Shown: positions 1 to 7,013, counted from the first letter of the stretch. The stretch: DNA of 12,245 bases from Bacteroidia bacterium (GCA_021152555.1 JAGKVE010000059.1:1-12245); one strand, 5' to 3'. Notes: generated from the letters alone by a model not told the origin. Made by a program: numbers and translations.

Positions 1-36
1 CGATTATCTCGAAGTTCTCAGTAAAATTGGTTTTAT

Positions 37-64
37 GGGTGGAATGTGGGGCTCGACCCCACGA
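37..64 (-). repeat. tRNA-3'-end-like direct repeat, copy 1 (putative att site)
   Basis: First of three 28-bp direct repeats. On the minus strand it reads as a T-arm (GTGGG, 7-base loop, CCCAC) followed by ATTCCACCC, like a tRNA acceptor 3' strand. This copy differs from the other two by one loop base (C for A on the plus strand at 57). No matching 5' half of a tRNA is present, so it is not an intact tRNA gene. A conserved motif begins at 91, 27 bases after the repeat end, as at the other copies. Seen: the repeat and its spacing. Inferred: an integration site or scar. Confidence 0.6.
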
Positions 65-139
65 AACTGAGCACCAAGAAATCAAAAATATAACTTGTTG
101 ATTATGAACAGATTAATATTTCAATTTTTATCATTGGGA

Positions 140-180
140 GGGGGCTATTTTTAGCCCTCATTGGCAGGATTTTGACAGGA
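140..180. other. Hairpin and paired 7-mers right of repeat copy 1
   Basis: Bases 140-159 form an 8-bp stem with a TTTT loop (GGGCTA/TAGCCC core), lying beyond the stop of the minus-strand DUF4143 gene; no good T-run follows on either strand, so it is a weak terminator at best. Next to it GGCAGGA (163-169) and GACAGGA (174-180) are separated by TTTT with an 11-bp period. The same layout, 7-mer/TTTT/7-mer, flanks repeat copy 3, which suggests recombinase arm-type sites. Confidence 0.35.
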
Positions 181-211
181 TTTAACCTCTATGTTTCGTG
201 GTTTCAAAAAA

Positions 212-1039
212 TCATGGTTTTAAGCATCCGATAGGCACTACATAAACACCATCGTCTCGTCGATAAGCATACTTGCACAGACCGATTAAAACCATCATGA
301 ATGACGGAGCCGGCATTTTCGTCGTGTCAATTTTGCCGGCTAACTGTTTCAAGGTTGTGGCGCCCTTTTCTATATTATCTGTTCCACCTAACTTGATTTC
401 CACTAATCCATATTTACCATTCTCAAAATGGATGACGGCATCACACTCTAATTTATTTCGATCTCTATAATGGTAAACGTTCCCATCTAAGGCATCGGTG
501 TATACTCGCAAATCACGAACAGCCATCGTTTCAAAAAACAATCCAAATGTGGCTAAATCATTTATCAAATCTTGAGGACCGACTCGAAGAGCAGCAACTG
601 CAATACTCGGATCTACGAAATATCTCGTATCGGAAGTGCGGATGGCTGTTTTGCTTCTTAGAGCAGGATTCCACGCAGTCATATCTTCTACAACAAATAT
701 CAGTTTAAGTGCAGCTATATATGATGATATAGTGTCTCTATTCAATGGCGAGTCATCATTGTTTGCCATATCTTGATATATGGTGTCATGAGAAGCCGAT
801 GTTCCTTGATGCCGACTTAAACTCCGCATTAGCCGCTTTACCCGTTCTGGGTCACGACGTACGCCATCTGCACGAGAAATATCAGAATCCTCTCCATTAC
901 CGGAACCCACAACTCCATCATAGTATATCTTTGCCTGTTTGAGAGCCGCCTTGCGGTTTGGAGTCATGGTTGCCATCGGCCATCCCCCGCGGCATACCAA
1001 ATAGGCTAATTCCTCAATATCAATTTTCGATTCAGCCAT
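212..1039 (-). CDS. DUF4143-family protein lacking its AAA ATPase domain (truncated)
   Basis: The sequence matches the C-terminal part of Bacteroidetes ATP-binding proteins of the AAA_14-DUF4143 type: CRGGWP near the start, ISRADGVRRDPERV, RTSDTRYFVDPSIAVAAL, a PD-(D/E)xK-like set (E198, D200, E214-I-K216) and the usual ending VPIGCLK. Full-length relatives are about 400-430 residues with a Walker A P-loop at the N terminus; this one has 275 residues and begins where about residue 165 should be, so the ATPase half is missing. The ATG at 1039 is preferred over a TTG three bases upstream; an in-frame TAG sits just before that. A short insert (GSGNGED) interrupts an otherwise conserved segment. 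The open frame is intact, so it is either a stand-alone DUF4143 protein or a recent remnant. The biological role of the family is not established. Confidence 0.8.
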   Translation of the reverse strand: MAESKIDIEELAYLVCRGGWPMATMTPNRKAALKQAKIYYDGVVGSGNGEDSDISRADGVRRDPERVKRLMRSLSRHQGTSASHDTIYQDMANNDDSPLNRDTISSYIAALKLIFVVEDMTAWNPALRSKTAIRTSDTRYFVDPSIAVAALRVGPQDLINDLATFGLFFETMAVRDLRVYTDALDGNVYHYRDRNKLECDAVIHFENGKYGLVEIKLGGTDNIEKGATTLKQLAGKIDTTKMPAPSFMMVLIGLCKYAYRRDDGVYVVPIGCLKP

Positions 1040-1074
1040 CAACTAACATAACTGACATGTGCAAATATTTTTGA

Positions 1075-1189
1075 AACTTTTCCGCAATTTGGCGAAATTT
1101 TGTTCCGCAGTTTGGCGATGATTTGTTCCGCAGTTTGGCATAATTCTGTTTGGGAAGATGGCGCATTTTTGCTTGGGAACTTGGCGGGA
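1075..1189. repeat. Five 23-bp imperfect tandem repeats upstream of the DUF4143 gene
   Basis: Units at 1075-1097, 1098-1120, 1121-1143, 1144-1166 and 1167-1189 keep an exact 23-bp period. The core is GTTCCGCAGTTTGGCG; units 2 and 3 are nearly identical, unit 1 differs slightly, and units 4 and 5 keep the TGG(C)G end and spacing but diverge in the first half. The array lies between the start of the minus-strand DUF4143 gene and the promoter of the plus-strand sigma operon, so it may be a regulatory array for either gene or a recombination substrate. Confidence 0.75.
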
Positions 1190-1213
1190 AATTATATAAA
1201 TTAGACTAGAGAG

Positions 1214-1244
1214 TTGCATATCTCGAAAAATTATTGTATCTTTG
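1214..1244 (+). promoter_or_regulatory. Bacteroidetes-type promoter of ECF sigma operon 1
   Basis: TTG at 1214-1216 (-33 box) and TATCTTTG at 1237-1244, a perfect TAnnTTTG -7 box, are separated by 20 bases, which is the usual spacing. The gene start is 85 bases downstream, leaving a leader of about 80 bases. This is a match to the housekeeping (RpoD-type) promoter, so the sigma gene is probably transcribed basally. Confidence 0.65.
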
Positions 1245-1329
1245 TGCTGATTTTTGGGAAAAATGAGGTTCAGTTGTAAGATTTGGGCGGGAAAATCGTA
1301 ATACATATAGAAAGCCATCGAAACAGAGT

Positions 1330-1815
1330 ATGACGCACGAGCAGTTTACGCAAATATATTTACCGTTTAGCGGAAAGATGTATGCGCTTGCATACAACTT
1401 ACTCCGTAACCGTGACGAGGCGCGTGACTGCGTGCAAGATGTGTACTCCGAGTTATGGCTCAAACGGGACACGATAGAAGCCGACAAACCACCACTTCCG
1501 TTTGTATTAACAATGATGCGAAACAACTGCCTCGACCGTCTCAAAGCCCGATACACAGAGCCAAGCGATGAATTCATTGAGACGCTTTTAGACCACAACA
1601 CCGAAAATCAGATTGAAGCGGCAAGTGACCTTAACGCAGTGCTCCAAATGATTGAAAAACTGCCTCCCGACCAACAAACAGTGCTTCGATTACGCACCAT
1701 TGACGGACTGGAGATAGACCAAATACAAGAACTGACCCATTTCAGTCGCGAAAACATTTATACCTTGCTATCGAGAGCAAGAAAAACATTAAAAGAACTG
1801 ACTGCAAAACTATGA
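1330..1815 (+). CDS. ECF-type RNA polymerase sigma factor (module 1)
   Basis: A 161-residue sigma-70 family protein of the extracytoplasmic-function class. Region 2 spans about residues 8-75, with YALAYNLLRNRDEARDCVQDVYSELW for core binding and -10 recognition. Region 4 spans about 105-155, with LPPDQQTVLRLRTIDGLEIDQI followed by the recognition helix SRENIYTLLSRARKTL. Regions 1 and 3 are absent, as expected. The stop overlaps the start of the next gene (ATGA), so sigma and the putative anti-sigma factor are translationally coupled. The Bacteroidetes promoter 85 bases upstream should drive the operon. The cognate signal and target promoters cannot be read from the window. Confidence 0.93.
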   Translation: MTHEQFTQIYLPFSGKMYALAYNLLRNRDEARDCVQDVYSELWLKRDTIEADKPPLPFVLTMMRNNCLDRLKARYTEPSDEFIETLLDHNTENQIEAASDLNAVLQMIEKLPPDQQTVLRLRTIDGLEIDQIQELTHFSRENIYTLLSRARKTLKELTAKL

Positions 1816-2372
1816 CATACACTATGAACATAGAACAAATCAAATCGTTACTCGCTCGTTTCTACGAGGGGCAAACGACACCGGAAGAAGAAAGGCTGCT
1901 GGCTGATTTCTTCCGGTGTGAGGATGTGCCGGAAGAGTTGCAGGAAGACAAGCAACTATTCCTTATACTTGCGCAGATCTCCGACCAAGAAATGCCGGCA
2001 GACATCGCCGAGGAAATCACCGCTTTTGTGAACAACCTCGGGCAAACGAAGATACAACCACTTATCTCGGAAGACAAACAGCGCAAAGGTGTAATCTTCC
2101 GTTTGAACACACCTCCGAAGATGTGGTATCGCGTGGCAGCGACGGTGGCTATTCTTCTCGCAATAGGAGGCAGTGTGTTATTTCATCAACGAACATACAC
2201 AACTGACCCTTTCCGCGATACATGTAGCACACAGGAAGAAGCTGCTGTGGAGTTGCTCAAAGCTAATGCGATGATTGCTAAGGCAACGCAACAATGCTTA
2301 GCTCCTACTCGCAATGCTTTTGAGCAGTTAGATGACGCCAAAGAAATAATCAATAAACATATAACTTTCTAA
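1812..2372 (+). CDS. Putative anti-sigma factor, single-pass membrane protein
   Basis: A 186-residue protein whose ATG overlaps the sigma stop codon; a second ATG four codons on (1824) is an alternative start. The N-terminal half (1-100) is acidic and soluble, with a helical segment (SLLARFYEGQTTPEEERLLADFF) of the kind seen at the start of Bacteroidetes anti-sigma proteins. One membrane segment lies at about 107-124 (VAATVAILLAIGGSVLF), followed by a short outer domain of about 60 residues. No FecR-type periplasmic domain is present. The position after an ECF sigma gene and the topology (N-in, C-out) support anti-sigma function; direct family assignment is inference. Confidence 0.75.
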   Translation: MTYTMNIEQIKSLLARFYEGQTTPEEERLLADFFRCEDVPEELQEDKQLFLILAQISDQEMPADIAEEITAFVNNLGQTKIQPLISEDKQRKGVIFRLNTPPKMWYRVAATVAILLAIGGSVLFHQRTYTTDPFRDTCSTQEEAAVELLKANAMIAKATQQCLAPTRNAFEQLDDAKEIINKHITF

Positions 2373-2383
2373 AATACATCATT

Positions 2384-2836
2384 ATGAAACGACTTATTAT
2401 TGCAATCTGTATCCTTGTATGTGCATTGTCCACGCAAGCACAGAACCAGATATTTACCAAATACGCCACAATGGACGGCATTGAATTTGTCTGCATCAAC
2501 AAAGCCCTGTTCAATCTTGGCTCAGCGTTTATAAAATCAGCAACAGGAGACGATTCTCTTGGAAAGTTGAGCAACATTGAAAAACTCTTCGTCATAAGCG
2601 CCGAAAGCGAAAAAGGAAAAAAGCAGATAGACAAAGACATTTCTTCTCTTTCTACTGACGATGACTACGAAATCCTAATGACAAGTCATTCGGAAAGCGG
2701 CGATAATGTATTCATCTTTTCCAATAGGCGCAAGCCGCACGAACTGATAATCGGCACTATTGAAAAGAAGAACAGTTCTATGGTTGTGGTCGTTGGCAAT
2801 TTCACCAAAGAAGAAGTTGCCAAGTTGATGCAATAA
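2384..2836 (+). CDS. Secreted DUF4252-like protein
   Basis: A 150-residue protein with a clear signal peptide (MKRLIIAICILVCALSTQAQ, cleavage after about residue 19 or 20). The mature part has the look of DUF4252: a FTKYATMDGIEFVCINK start, a KLFVISAESEKGKKQ segment, and a C-terminal strand pattern ending IIGTIEKKNSSMVVVVGNFTKEEVAKLMQ. DUF4252 proteins are often encoded after sigma/anti-sigma pairs in Bacteroidetes; their molecular function is unknown. It is the third gene of the sigma operon, 11 bases after the anti-sigma gene, so it probably belongs to the same signalling unit, as output or as periplasmic sensor. No lipobox cysteine is visible. Confidence 0.75.
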   Translation: MKRLIIAICILVCALSTQAQNQIFTKYATMDGIEFVCINKALFNLGSAFIKSATGDDSLGKLSNIEKLFVISAESEKGKKQIDKDISSLSTDDDYEILMTSHSESGDNVFIFSNRRKPHELIIGTIEKKNSSMVVVVGNFTKEEVAKLMQ

Positions 2837-2895
2837 TCCTTCGATTATATCTGTGAGGAAGACCAGGAACTTGGGTTTATGAGCCCATACATTCT

Positions 2896-2938
2896 GAAAA
2901 CAAAAATGAGCCCTTTGAAAGGATTCATTTTTGTTTTC
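2896..2938. terminator. Strong bidirectional hairpin terminator
   Basis: A perfect 14-bp inverted repeat (arms 2896-2909 and 2925-2938) is topped by an inner CCTTT/AAAGG stem. The arms carry A-rich and T-rich tracts, so it can end transcription of the sigma operon from the left and of the SUMF1-like gene from the right. It directly abuts the second 28-bp repeat at 2939. Confidence 0.8.
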
Positions 2939-2966
2939 GGGTGGAATGTGGGGCTCGAACCCACGA
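2939..2966 (-). repeat. tRNA-3'-end-like direct repeat, copy 2 (putative att site)
   Basis: This copy matches copy 3 at all 28 positions. The secondary motif (TAACTGCTTG...) starts at 2993, 27 bases past the repeat end, and its TTAAT end supplies the stop codon of the minus-strand SUMF1-like gene at 3015-3017. The 7-mer arm pairs seen near copies 1 and 3 are not visible here, so this copy looks more like a scar or attB-type junction. Confidence 0.65.
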
Positions 2967-3014
2967 ACCAAATAAATACCAAAACCAAATTATAACTGCT
3001 TGTGTAACAGCATG

Positions 3015-4499
3015 TTAATACTTATTGTAATACGGGCTTTTACACCAATATTGCAAGCCCAACAGCCGCAATGCAAAACTTTCATCATACAGAGGTATGA
3101 AGGGGGAAAAAGCAATACAAGCAATAGCTTGAATGTCCAAAGAACGTATCTCATTGTTTATATATATGACTAATCGTAGCGGACGGGATTCATCATCCGC
3201 TTTCTTGAATTGTAATAACACCGGATCATCCGGTTTAGGCAGTCTCACACCTACTAATTCCGTCCATGGAGACAGTTTGTCAACAGCCTTTCTTTTTCGC
3301 TGAATTTGATGAACACTCCGTTTCTTATGCCGGTGACTCACTTCCGGCTGGAAAGGCTCAATAATTCCTTGCTGTTCCGCGGCTACTATCTGTTCCGCAG
3401 ACGCTACATATAGTGCATCGTTAGCCAAACGACTGCAATATTCCGCAAAGCGCACACGTTCCTTCTTGCTCATTCCAATAGCGATACTTTTTATTCTATC
3501 AGGAGCATCTTTTTTCATGATTTTCCGCCATAGACTACTCTCTATTTCCTCGGATATATAATAGGGTTGCTCCGCCGCCGGCACATAGATGAATCGGACT
3601 TTCTTTCCCTTAATGCGAACGGAGCGAGTCAAAGGAGGTTCTTCCTGTTGAACTTGCATCATAGGATCATCCGGTAAGGTAAAGGCCACGCGGAATCCAA
3701 TGTATCCGGCTGTTGTTTCGGGCCTATACCATCGCCGTACAGATATATGGCTGTTGGCATTACATTCATCATAACTGCCGCCTCGCACAATACGATATGA
3801 TCCGGTGTCTGCGCCACAAGGATTAGGAAGAGTGCTTAACTGATAAGCGCCATAAATATCTTGACACCATTCGGACACATTTCCCGTCAGGTCGTACAAG
3901 CCTAATTCATTGGGATGTTTGCGTCCGACCGGATGTTTCCAGTTTCCGGAACTGGAATAAGTCCACCCTATACTATCCGCTATGTTTCCTCCCGCAAAAC
4001 GGAAAGACTTGCTTTTGTTTCCTCCGCGTGCGGCATATTCCCATTCCGCTTCCGAGGGGAGACGAAACGGAAGCCCCGTAATACTATCCAAACGACGCAC
4101 AAATTCCTGGCATTCGTTCCATGATACATAGGAAATAGGAATCGTCGGATAACCCTTTGGGCTGATGATTTCGCTTTCGGGCATGACTGCACGCCATAAT
4201 TCGACCGTGACTTCTGTGGTGGCTATATAATAGGGAGAAAGGAAGACAAGGTGTGCAGGTTTGTCCGTATAAATGTCAGGATCGTATTGGTCCGTTGTAG
4301 CTCCCATCATAAACGAACCGCCTTCAACCCGCTGCATAATGAGATGCAAATCTTTTCCATCCGAACTATCTTTTCCTGCTATATAAATCTTTATGTCTAT
4401 CCGTTGTAGCGAGTCCGGCACAACTGATTTATGTCTTCGTGCTGCCAGAGGTAGCACGGACATTAGAGACACAGTTACTATCAGCCATTTTCGAAACAC
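3015..4499 (-). CDS. Secreted SUMF1/FGE-fold protein (GldK-like), probably non-catalytic
   Basis: The formylglycine-generating-enzyme (SUMF1) fold runs from about residue 55 to 273: VEGGSFMMG, PYYIATTEVTVELW, PISYVSWNECQEFVRRL, FRLPSEAEWEYAARGG, GLYDLTGNVSEW, VRGGSYDECN and GFRVAF. In true FGEs the segment after GGSY carries two active-site cysteines (pattern CxxxxC); here the only cysteine (C246) is shifted by one and the second position is serine, so sulfatase activation is unlikely. The role may be structural, as for GldK-type proteins. Residues 300-378 resemble residues 84-159 again, a decayed second copy. A GTG start at 4499 is chosen because it gives a good signal peptide (FRKWLIVTVSLMSVLPLAA); the first in-frame ATG (4463) would cut that peptide in half. 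The frame stays open far upstream but there overlaps the divergent gene. Confidence 0.8.
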   Translation of the reverse strand: MFRKWLIVTVSLMSVLPLAARRHKSVVPDSLQRIDIKIYIAGKDSSDGKDLHLIMQRVEGGSFMMGATTDQYDPDIYTDKPAHLVFLSPYYIATTEVTVELWRAVMPESEIISPKGYPTIPISYVSWNECQEFVRRLDSITGLPFRLPSEAEWEYAARGGNKSKSFRFAGGNIADSIGWTYSSSGNWKHPVGRKHPNELGLYDLTGNVSEWCQDIYGAYQLSTLPNPCGADTGSYRIVRGGSYDECNANSHISVRRWYRPETTAGYIGFRVAFTLPDDPMMQVQQEEPPLTRSVRIKGKKVRFIYVPAAEQPYYISEEIESSLWRKIMKKDAPDRIKSIAIGMSKKERVRFAEYCSRLANDALYVASAEQIVAAEQQGIIEPFQPEVSHRHKKRSVHQIQRKRKAVDKLSPWTELVGVRLPKPDDPVLLQFKKADDESRPLRLVIYINNEIRSLDIQAIACIAFSPFIPLYDESFALRLLGLQYWCKSPYYNKY

Positions 4500-4599
4500 G
4501 CATGTGCATCTACAATTTCCATGCCAGAGAAGAAGAAAAAAGATAATTACTATGTACCATTTGGCATATTTTTTGCATTTTTTTAGTGAACGATTTGAG

Positions 4600-4657
4600 T
4601 TTATCGGTGTATGCAGTAGTGAGAGCGCACTCAGAAAACTGAATATTAACCGATAAA
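4600..4657. promoter_or_regulatory. Spaced 9-bp inverted repeat between divergent genes
   Basis: TTTATCGGT (4600-4608) and ACCGATAAA (4649-4657) are exact inverted copies, 40 bases apart, in the gap between the SUMF1-like gene and the operon starting at 4696. No TAnnTTTG box fits either direction in this gap, so the promoter may be of another sigma class, possibly the ECF factor encoded in the operon. The paired sites could be regulator binding sites; evidence is only the symmetry and location. Confidence 0.3.
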
Positions 4658-4695
4658 ATTTCTTAGCCCCTATGGGCACGATTATTACAACCAAA

Positions 4696-5910
4696 ATGGA
4701 TAAAAAGTATTTGATTATTGCAGTAGCAGTATTAGCACTGGGCTGCATCGGGACTCTCCAAGCGTTTACACATTTGGAAACGCAAGAACCCCAAGAAATC
4801 CGCGGTATTGTTGTAGATGAGCACGATGCCGCATGGTACGAACAACAGCAAACATTGTGGCTCAAGAAGGCACAAGCCACCCCGACAGACGAGCACGTAT
4901 GGGAACAGTGTTTCAGCGCAGCACGATACGCGGATATGCTCAACGAGCAGTATGGGATGACCGACCGCAAAAAGGCTGTATTGGACGAAATGGCAAAGCA
5001 CATTCCCAATTCGTTCACATACAATCTCGCCATGTACCAAACAAAACGTGATATGTACGGCGAGGACGCAAGTCCGTGGGCAGAAAAGGCATTGCAACAG
5101 ATTCCGGAAAACATCGGTCGTCAAGATGCATCCATGCTTATCGCTTATCTGGAGATGAGCGGCAGATGCTTCAGTGACAAAAAGACACAAGAGACCAGCC
5201 ATGAACTCATCGAGTTGCTGTACAAAAACAACGCTTACCCAAGTTATTTGCTCCGTTATGCCGACAATTGTATGCGCGGCATGGAGGGAAACGCACTATA
5301 CTTCATTAACGGCGATGTGCCTTGGTATGGATCGCGTATTCTGCAAGAAGCCTTGGATTTGCACAAAGACAAGAAAGTAATTCCTATTTCGTTCCTTGCC
5401 ATCCCTGCCTATCGGGACGCTCTCTGTAAATCGCTTGGCATCAAGCCATTTGAAGCCAAAGAGAATTACGATTCCATAGATAATTTTTACCATGAGGTGT
5501 TGGAATATATCATCAACAAGAGCAAGCGTCCGGCATACTTCTCGCCGCACGACAATTTCTCTAATGCAGATGATTTTCCGTTAAAACTCTATAACGAGGG
5601 GTTGGTGTTCCGTTATTCGGCAAAGCGCTATGACAATATGGCTGTTGCGATGCGAAACGTGGAAGAAAAATATCGAATGGACTATCTTACAGAGCCGCTT
5701 TATGTCAACGAGGAGCAATGGAAAGGCAGCGAACGTATCCAACTAAACTATATGGTCATGCTGGCGCCGGTTGTCAAGAGTTACAGGCAGGCAGGTGATA
5801 CATTGCGCGCTAACCGCCTGACACGATACCTGAGTGCAGCCGTTGCGAGGACATCGCTGTCAAACGAAGAGAAGCAAAAGTATTTCAACCTATTGGGCGA
5901 CAAGCAATGA
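4696..5910 (+). CDS. Exported or membrane-anchored protein of unknown function, first gene of sigma operon 2
   Basis: A 404-residue protein. ATG 4696 is chosen over ATG 4672 because it starts a clean signal sequence (MDKKYLIIAVAVLALGCIGT); the LGC could be an atypical lipobox. The rest (about 45-404) is a soluble, mostly helical domain. A segment near residue 200 (GNALYFINGDVPWYGSRILQEAL, then KVIPISFL and YRD) resembles the GNALLFTNGDNDT-type segment in the soluble part of large Bacteroidetes DUF2723 membrane proteins, but the N-terminal membrane part of those is absent. It ends with an ATGA overlap into the ECF sigma gene, so the two are coupled. A sensor or client for that sigma system is a reasonable inference; no enzymatic motif is recognised. 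Confidence 0.7.
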   Translation: MDKKYLIIAVAVLALGCIGTLQAFTHLETQEPQEIRGIVVDEHDAAWYEQQQTLWLKKAQATPTDEHVWEQCFSAARYADMLNEQYGMTDRKKAVLDEMAKHIPNSFTYNLAMYQTKRDMYGEDASPWAEKALQQIPENIGRQDASMLIAYLEMSGRCFSDKKTQETSHELIELLYKNNAYPSYLLRYADNCMRGMEGNALYFINGDVPWYGSRILQEALDLHKDKKVIPISFLAIPAYRDALCKSLGIKPFEAKENYDSIDNFYHEVLEYIINKSKRPAYFSPHDNFSNADDFPLKLYNEGLVFRYSAKRYDNMAVAMRNVEEKYRMDYLTEPLYVNEEQWKGSERIQLNYMVMLAPVVKSYRQAGDTLRANRLTRYLSAAVARTSLSNEEKQKYFNLLGDKQ

Positions 5911-6479
5911 TAGCACTTTTCGTTAATTATAAGTCTCTTTCCGACGGGCAACTCATGGAGCGTGTCCGTCGAAAGGACGATGAGAAAGCCTTTGCGGAAC
6001 TCTATCGCCGCTATACCCGGCTACTACAAGGGTTCTTCTTCCGACGGCTTGGCGGCGACGAGGAAAAAGCATTGGATCATATGCAAGACACCTTCCTGAA
6101 AGTGTGGTCCTCACGGTGGAACTATTCGGACGGTCAGCCCTTCCGCACATGGATTTTCACAATCGCTTACAATCTTTGCAAGAACACATATCGGCAAAAT
6201 CAGCACGAGCAGGAGTATCTTGAGTCGCTTCCGACGGACGAGCCGATTGCAGAAGACAGCACTCCGCTGAAATTGGATGCAGCAACATTTGATAGTGCTC
6301 TGCAACAGGAACTTACCCGTCTTAATGAGGCGCAACAAATGTTGTTTGAACTTCGGTTTACGCAGGAGTTAACCGTGCCGGAAATAGCCGCGATTATTGA
6401 CATCCCGGAAGGTACTGTTAAATCACGTCTCAATACATTAACTAATTATCTACGACTAAAATTGAAAGATTATGAATAA
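5907..6479 (+). CDS. ECF-type RNA polymerase sigma factor (module 2)
   Basis: A 190-residue sigma factor. Region 2 spans about 25-93, with AFAELYRRYTRLL, LDHMQDTFLKVW and the promoter-melting segment FRTWIFTIAYNLCKNTYR. Region 4 spans about 133-186, with LTRLNEAQQMLFELRFTQELTVPEIAAII and the recognition helix PEGTVKSRLNTLTNYLR. It is a more typical ECF protein than the one at 1330 and clearly not a recent duplicate of it. It overlaps the upstream gene by four bases and the downstream gene by eight, so all three are translationally linked. Target genes are unknown; the divergent SUMF1-like gene is a candidate because no housekeeping promoter is seen in front of it. Confidence 0.95.
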   Translation: MIALFVNYKSLSDGQLMERVRRKDDEKAFAELYRRYTRLLQGFFFRRLGGDEEKALDHMQDTFLKVWSSRWNYSDGQPFRTWIFTIAYNLCKNTYRQNQHEQEYLESLPTDEPIAEDSTPLKLDAATFDSALQQELTRLNEAQQMLFELRFTQELTVPEIAAIIDIPEGTVKSRLNTLTNYLRLKLKDYE

Positions 6480-6798
6480 TGAAATTAATCGTGCCCATGT
6501 GGCTAAGAATAAGACTTTTGAATCCCAACTATCTGCTTCTGCGCGTCGTATGCGCAAGCAATCGGAAAGTAATCTCTCTATTTCAGAGACGATTGTCATT
6601 CCACAAAAACACACCCGTTATTGGGGCTGGATAGCGACACCAACCGCCGCTGCTATCGGCCTGCTGGTCGGGCTTTTCATTCATCGCCCGGCAGAGTGTC
6701 AAGACAATTTCTCAGTACCTGTTGTAGTCGCTGCTGACAATTCCGGTCATAGCATTGTGGAAGACGGTACGGATTATAGTTTGTTAGTATCGCTATAA
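6472..6798 (+). CDS. Small single-pass membrane protein, putative anti-sigma factor
   Basis: A 108-residue protein with a basic, hydrophilic N terminus (1-49), one membrane segment at about 51-70 (WGWIATPTAAAIGLLVGLFI) and a 38-residue C-terminal tail. The ATG overlaps the end of the sigma gene by eight bases. The topology, a short cytoplasmic part that could hold a sigma factor plus one membrane anchor, and the gene order suggest an anti-sigma factor. It lacks a zinc-binding HxxxCxxC motif and is shorter than most characterised anti-sigma proteins, so the assignment rests on context. Confidence 0.65.
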   Translation: MNNEINRAHVAKNKTFESQLSASARRMRKQSESNLSISETIVIPQKHTRYWGWIATPTAAAIGLLVGLFIHRPAECQDNFSVPVVVAADNSGHSIVEDGTDYSLLVSL

Positions 6799-6816
6799 GA
6801 CACACATACATATTAG

Positions 6817-6855
6817 AAAATGGTTCCTCGAACACGTTTCAAGGAGCCATTTTTT
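6817..6855 (+). terminator. Rho-independent terminator of sigma operon 2
   Basis: A 12-bp stem (6817-6828 with 6842-6853, one G-T wobble) is followed by a T-run to 6855. It begins 19 bases after the stop codon of the small membrane protein. Confidence 0.8.
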
Positions 6856-6890
6856 ATTGTGCTGTTAATCAATAATTTACAAAATTGAAA

Positions 6891-6930
6891 AAACGGGGCA
6901 ATTTATATCTTTTGTCCCGTTTTTGTCCCG
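6891..6930 (+). other. Second hairpin and TGTCCCG direct repeats left of repeat copy 3
   Basis: Bases 6891-6901 pair with 6912-6922 (11 bp, one G-T wobble) and a short T-run follows, so this could be a second terminator. The same DNA holds TTTTGTCCCG twice (6910-6919 and 6921-6930, 11-bp period). Inverted counterparts GGGGACA (7098-7104) and CGGGACA (7109-7115), also with an 11-bp period, lie on the other side of the att-like repeat. AATTTACAAAA is also repeated at 6874-6884 and 6939-6949. Arm-type recombinase sites are a second reading. Confidence 0.45.
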
Positions 6931-6985
6931 ATTTTGACAATTTACAAAAGAAAAACCGCCGTAACTTATTGTGTTACAGCAGTTT

Positions 6986-7013
6986 GGGTGGAATGTGGGG
7001 CTCGAACCCACGA
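6986..7013 (-). repeat. tRNA-3'-end-like direct repeat, copy 3 (putative att site)
   Basis: Identical to copy 2 over 28 bases. A related motif occurs on both sides: TAACTTATTGTG at 6962 and TAACTTGCTGAA at 7040, the latter again 27 bases past the repeat end. The flanking TGTCCCG/CGGGACA pairs are centred on base 7014, the edge of the repeat. This is the most complete of the three sites and the best candidate for a functional attachment site. Confidence 0.65.

Noticed and set aside
1043..1318. A 91-residue minus-strand frame over the 23-bp repeats, in frame with the DUF4143 gene
   Set aside because: The coding look comes from the repeats (NCGTNHRQTAEQNFAKLRK), it overlaps the sigma promoter, and it ends in a TAG just before the gene.
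4500..5114. N-terminal extension of the SUMF1-like frame up to 5114
   Set aside because: It overlaps the divergent 404-residue gene, is rich in cysteine and serine without domain character, and would bury the signal peptide inside the protein.
1330..6479. The two ECF sigma genes as a recent duplication
   Set aside because: Their regions 2 and 4 share only family-level motifs, the lengths differ (161 and 190 residues) and the neighbouring genes are unrelated.
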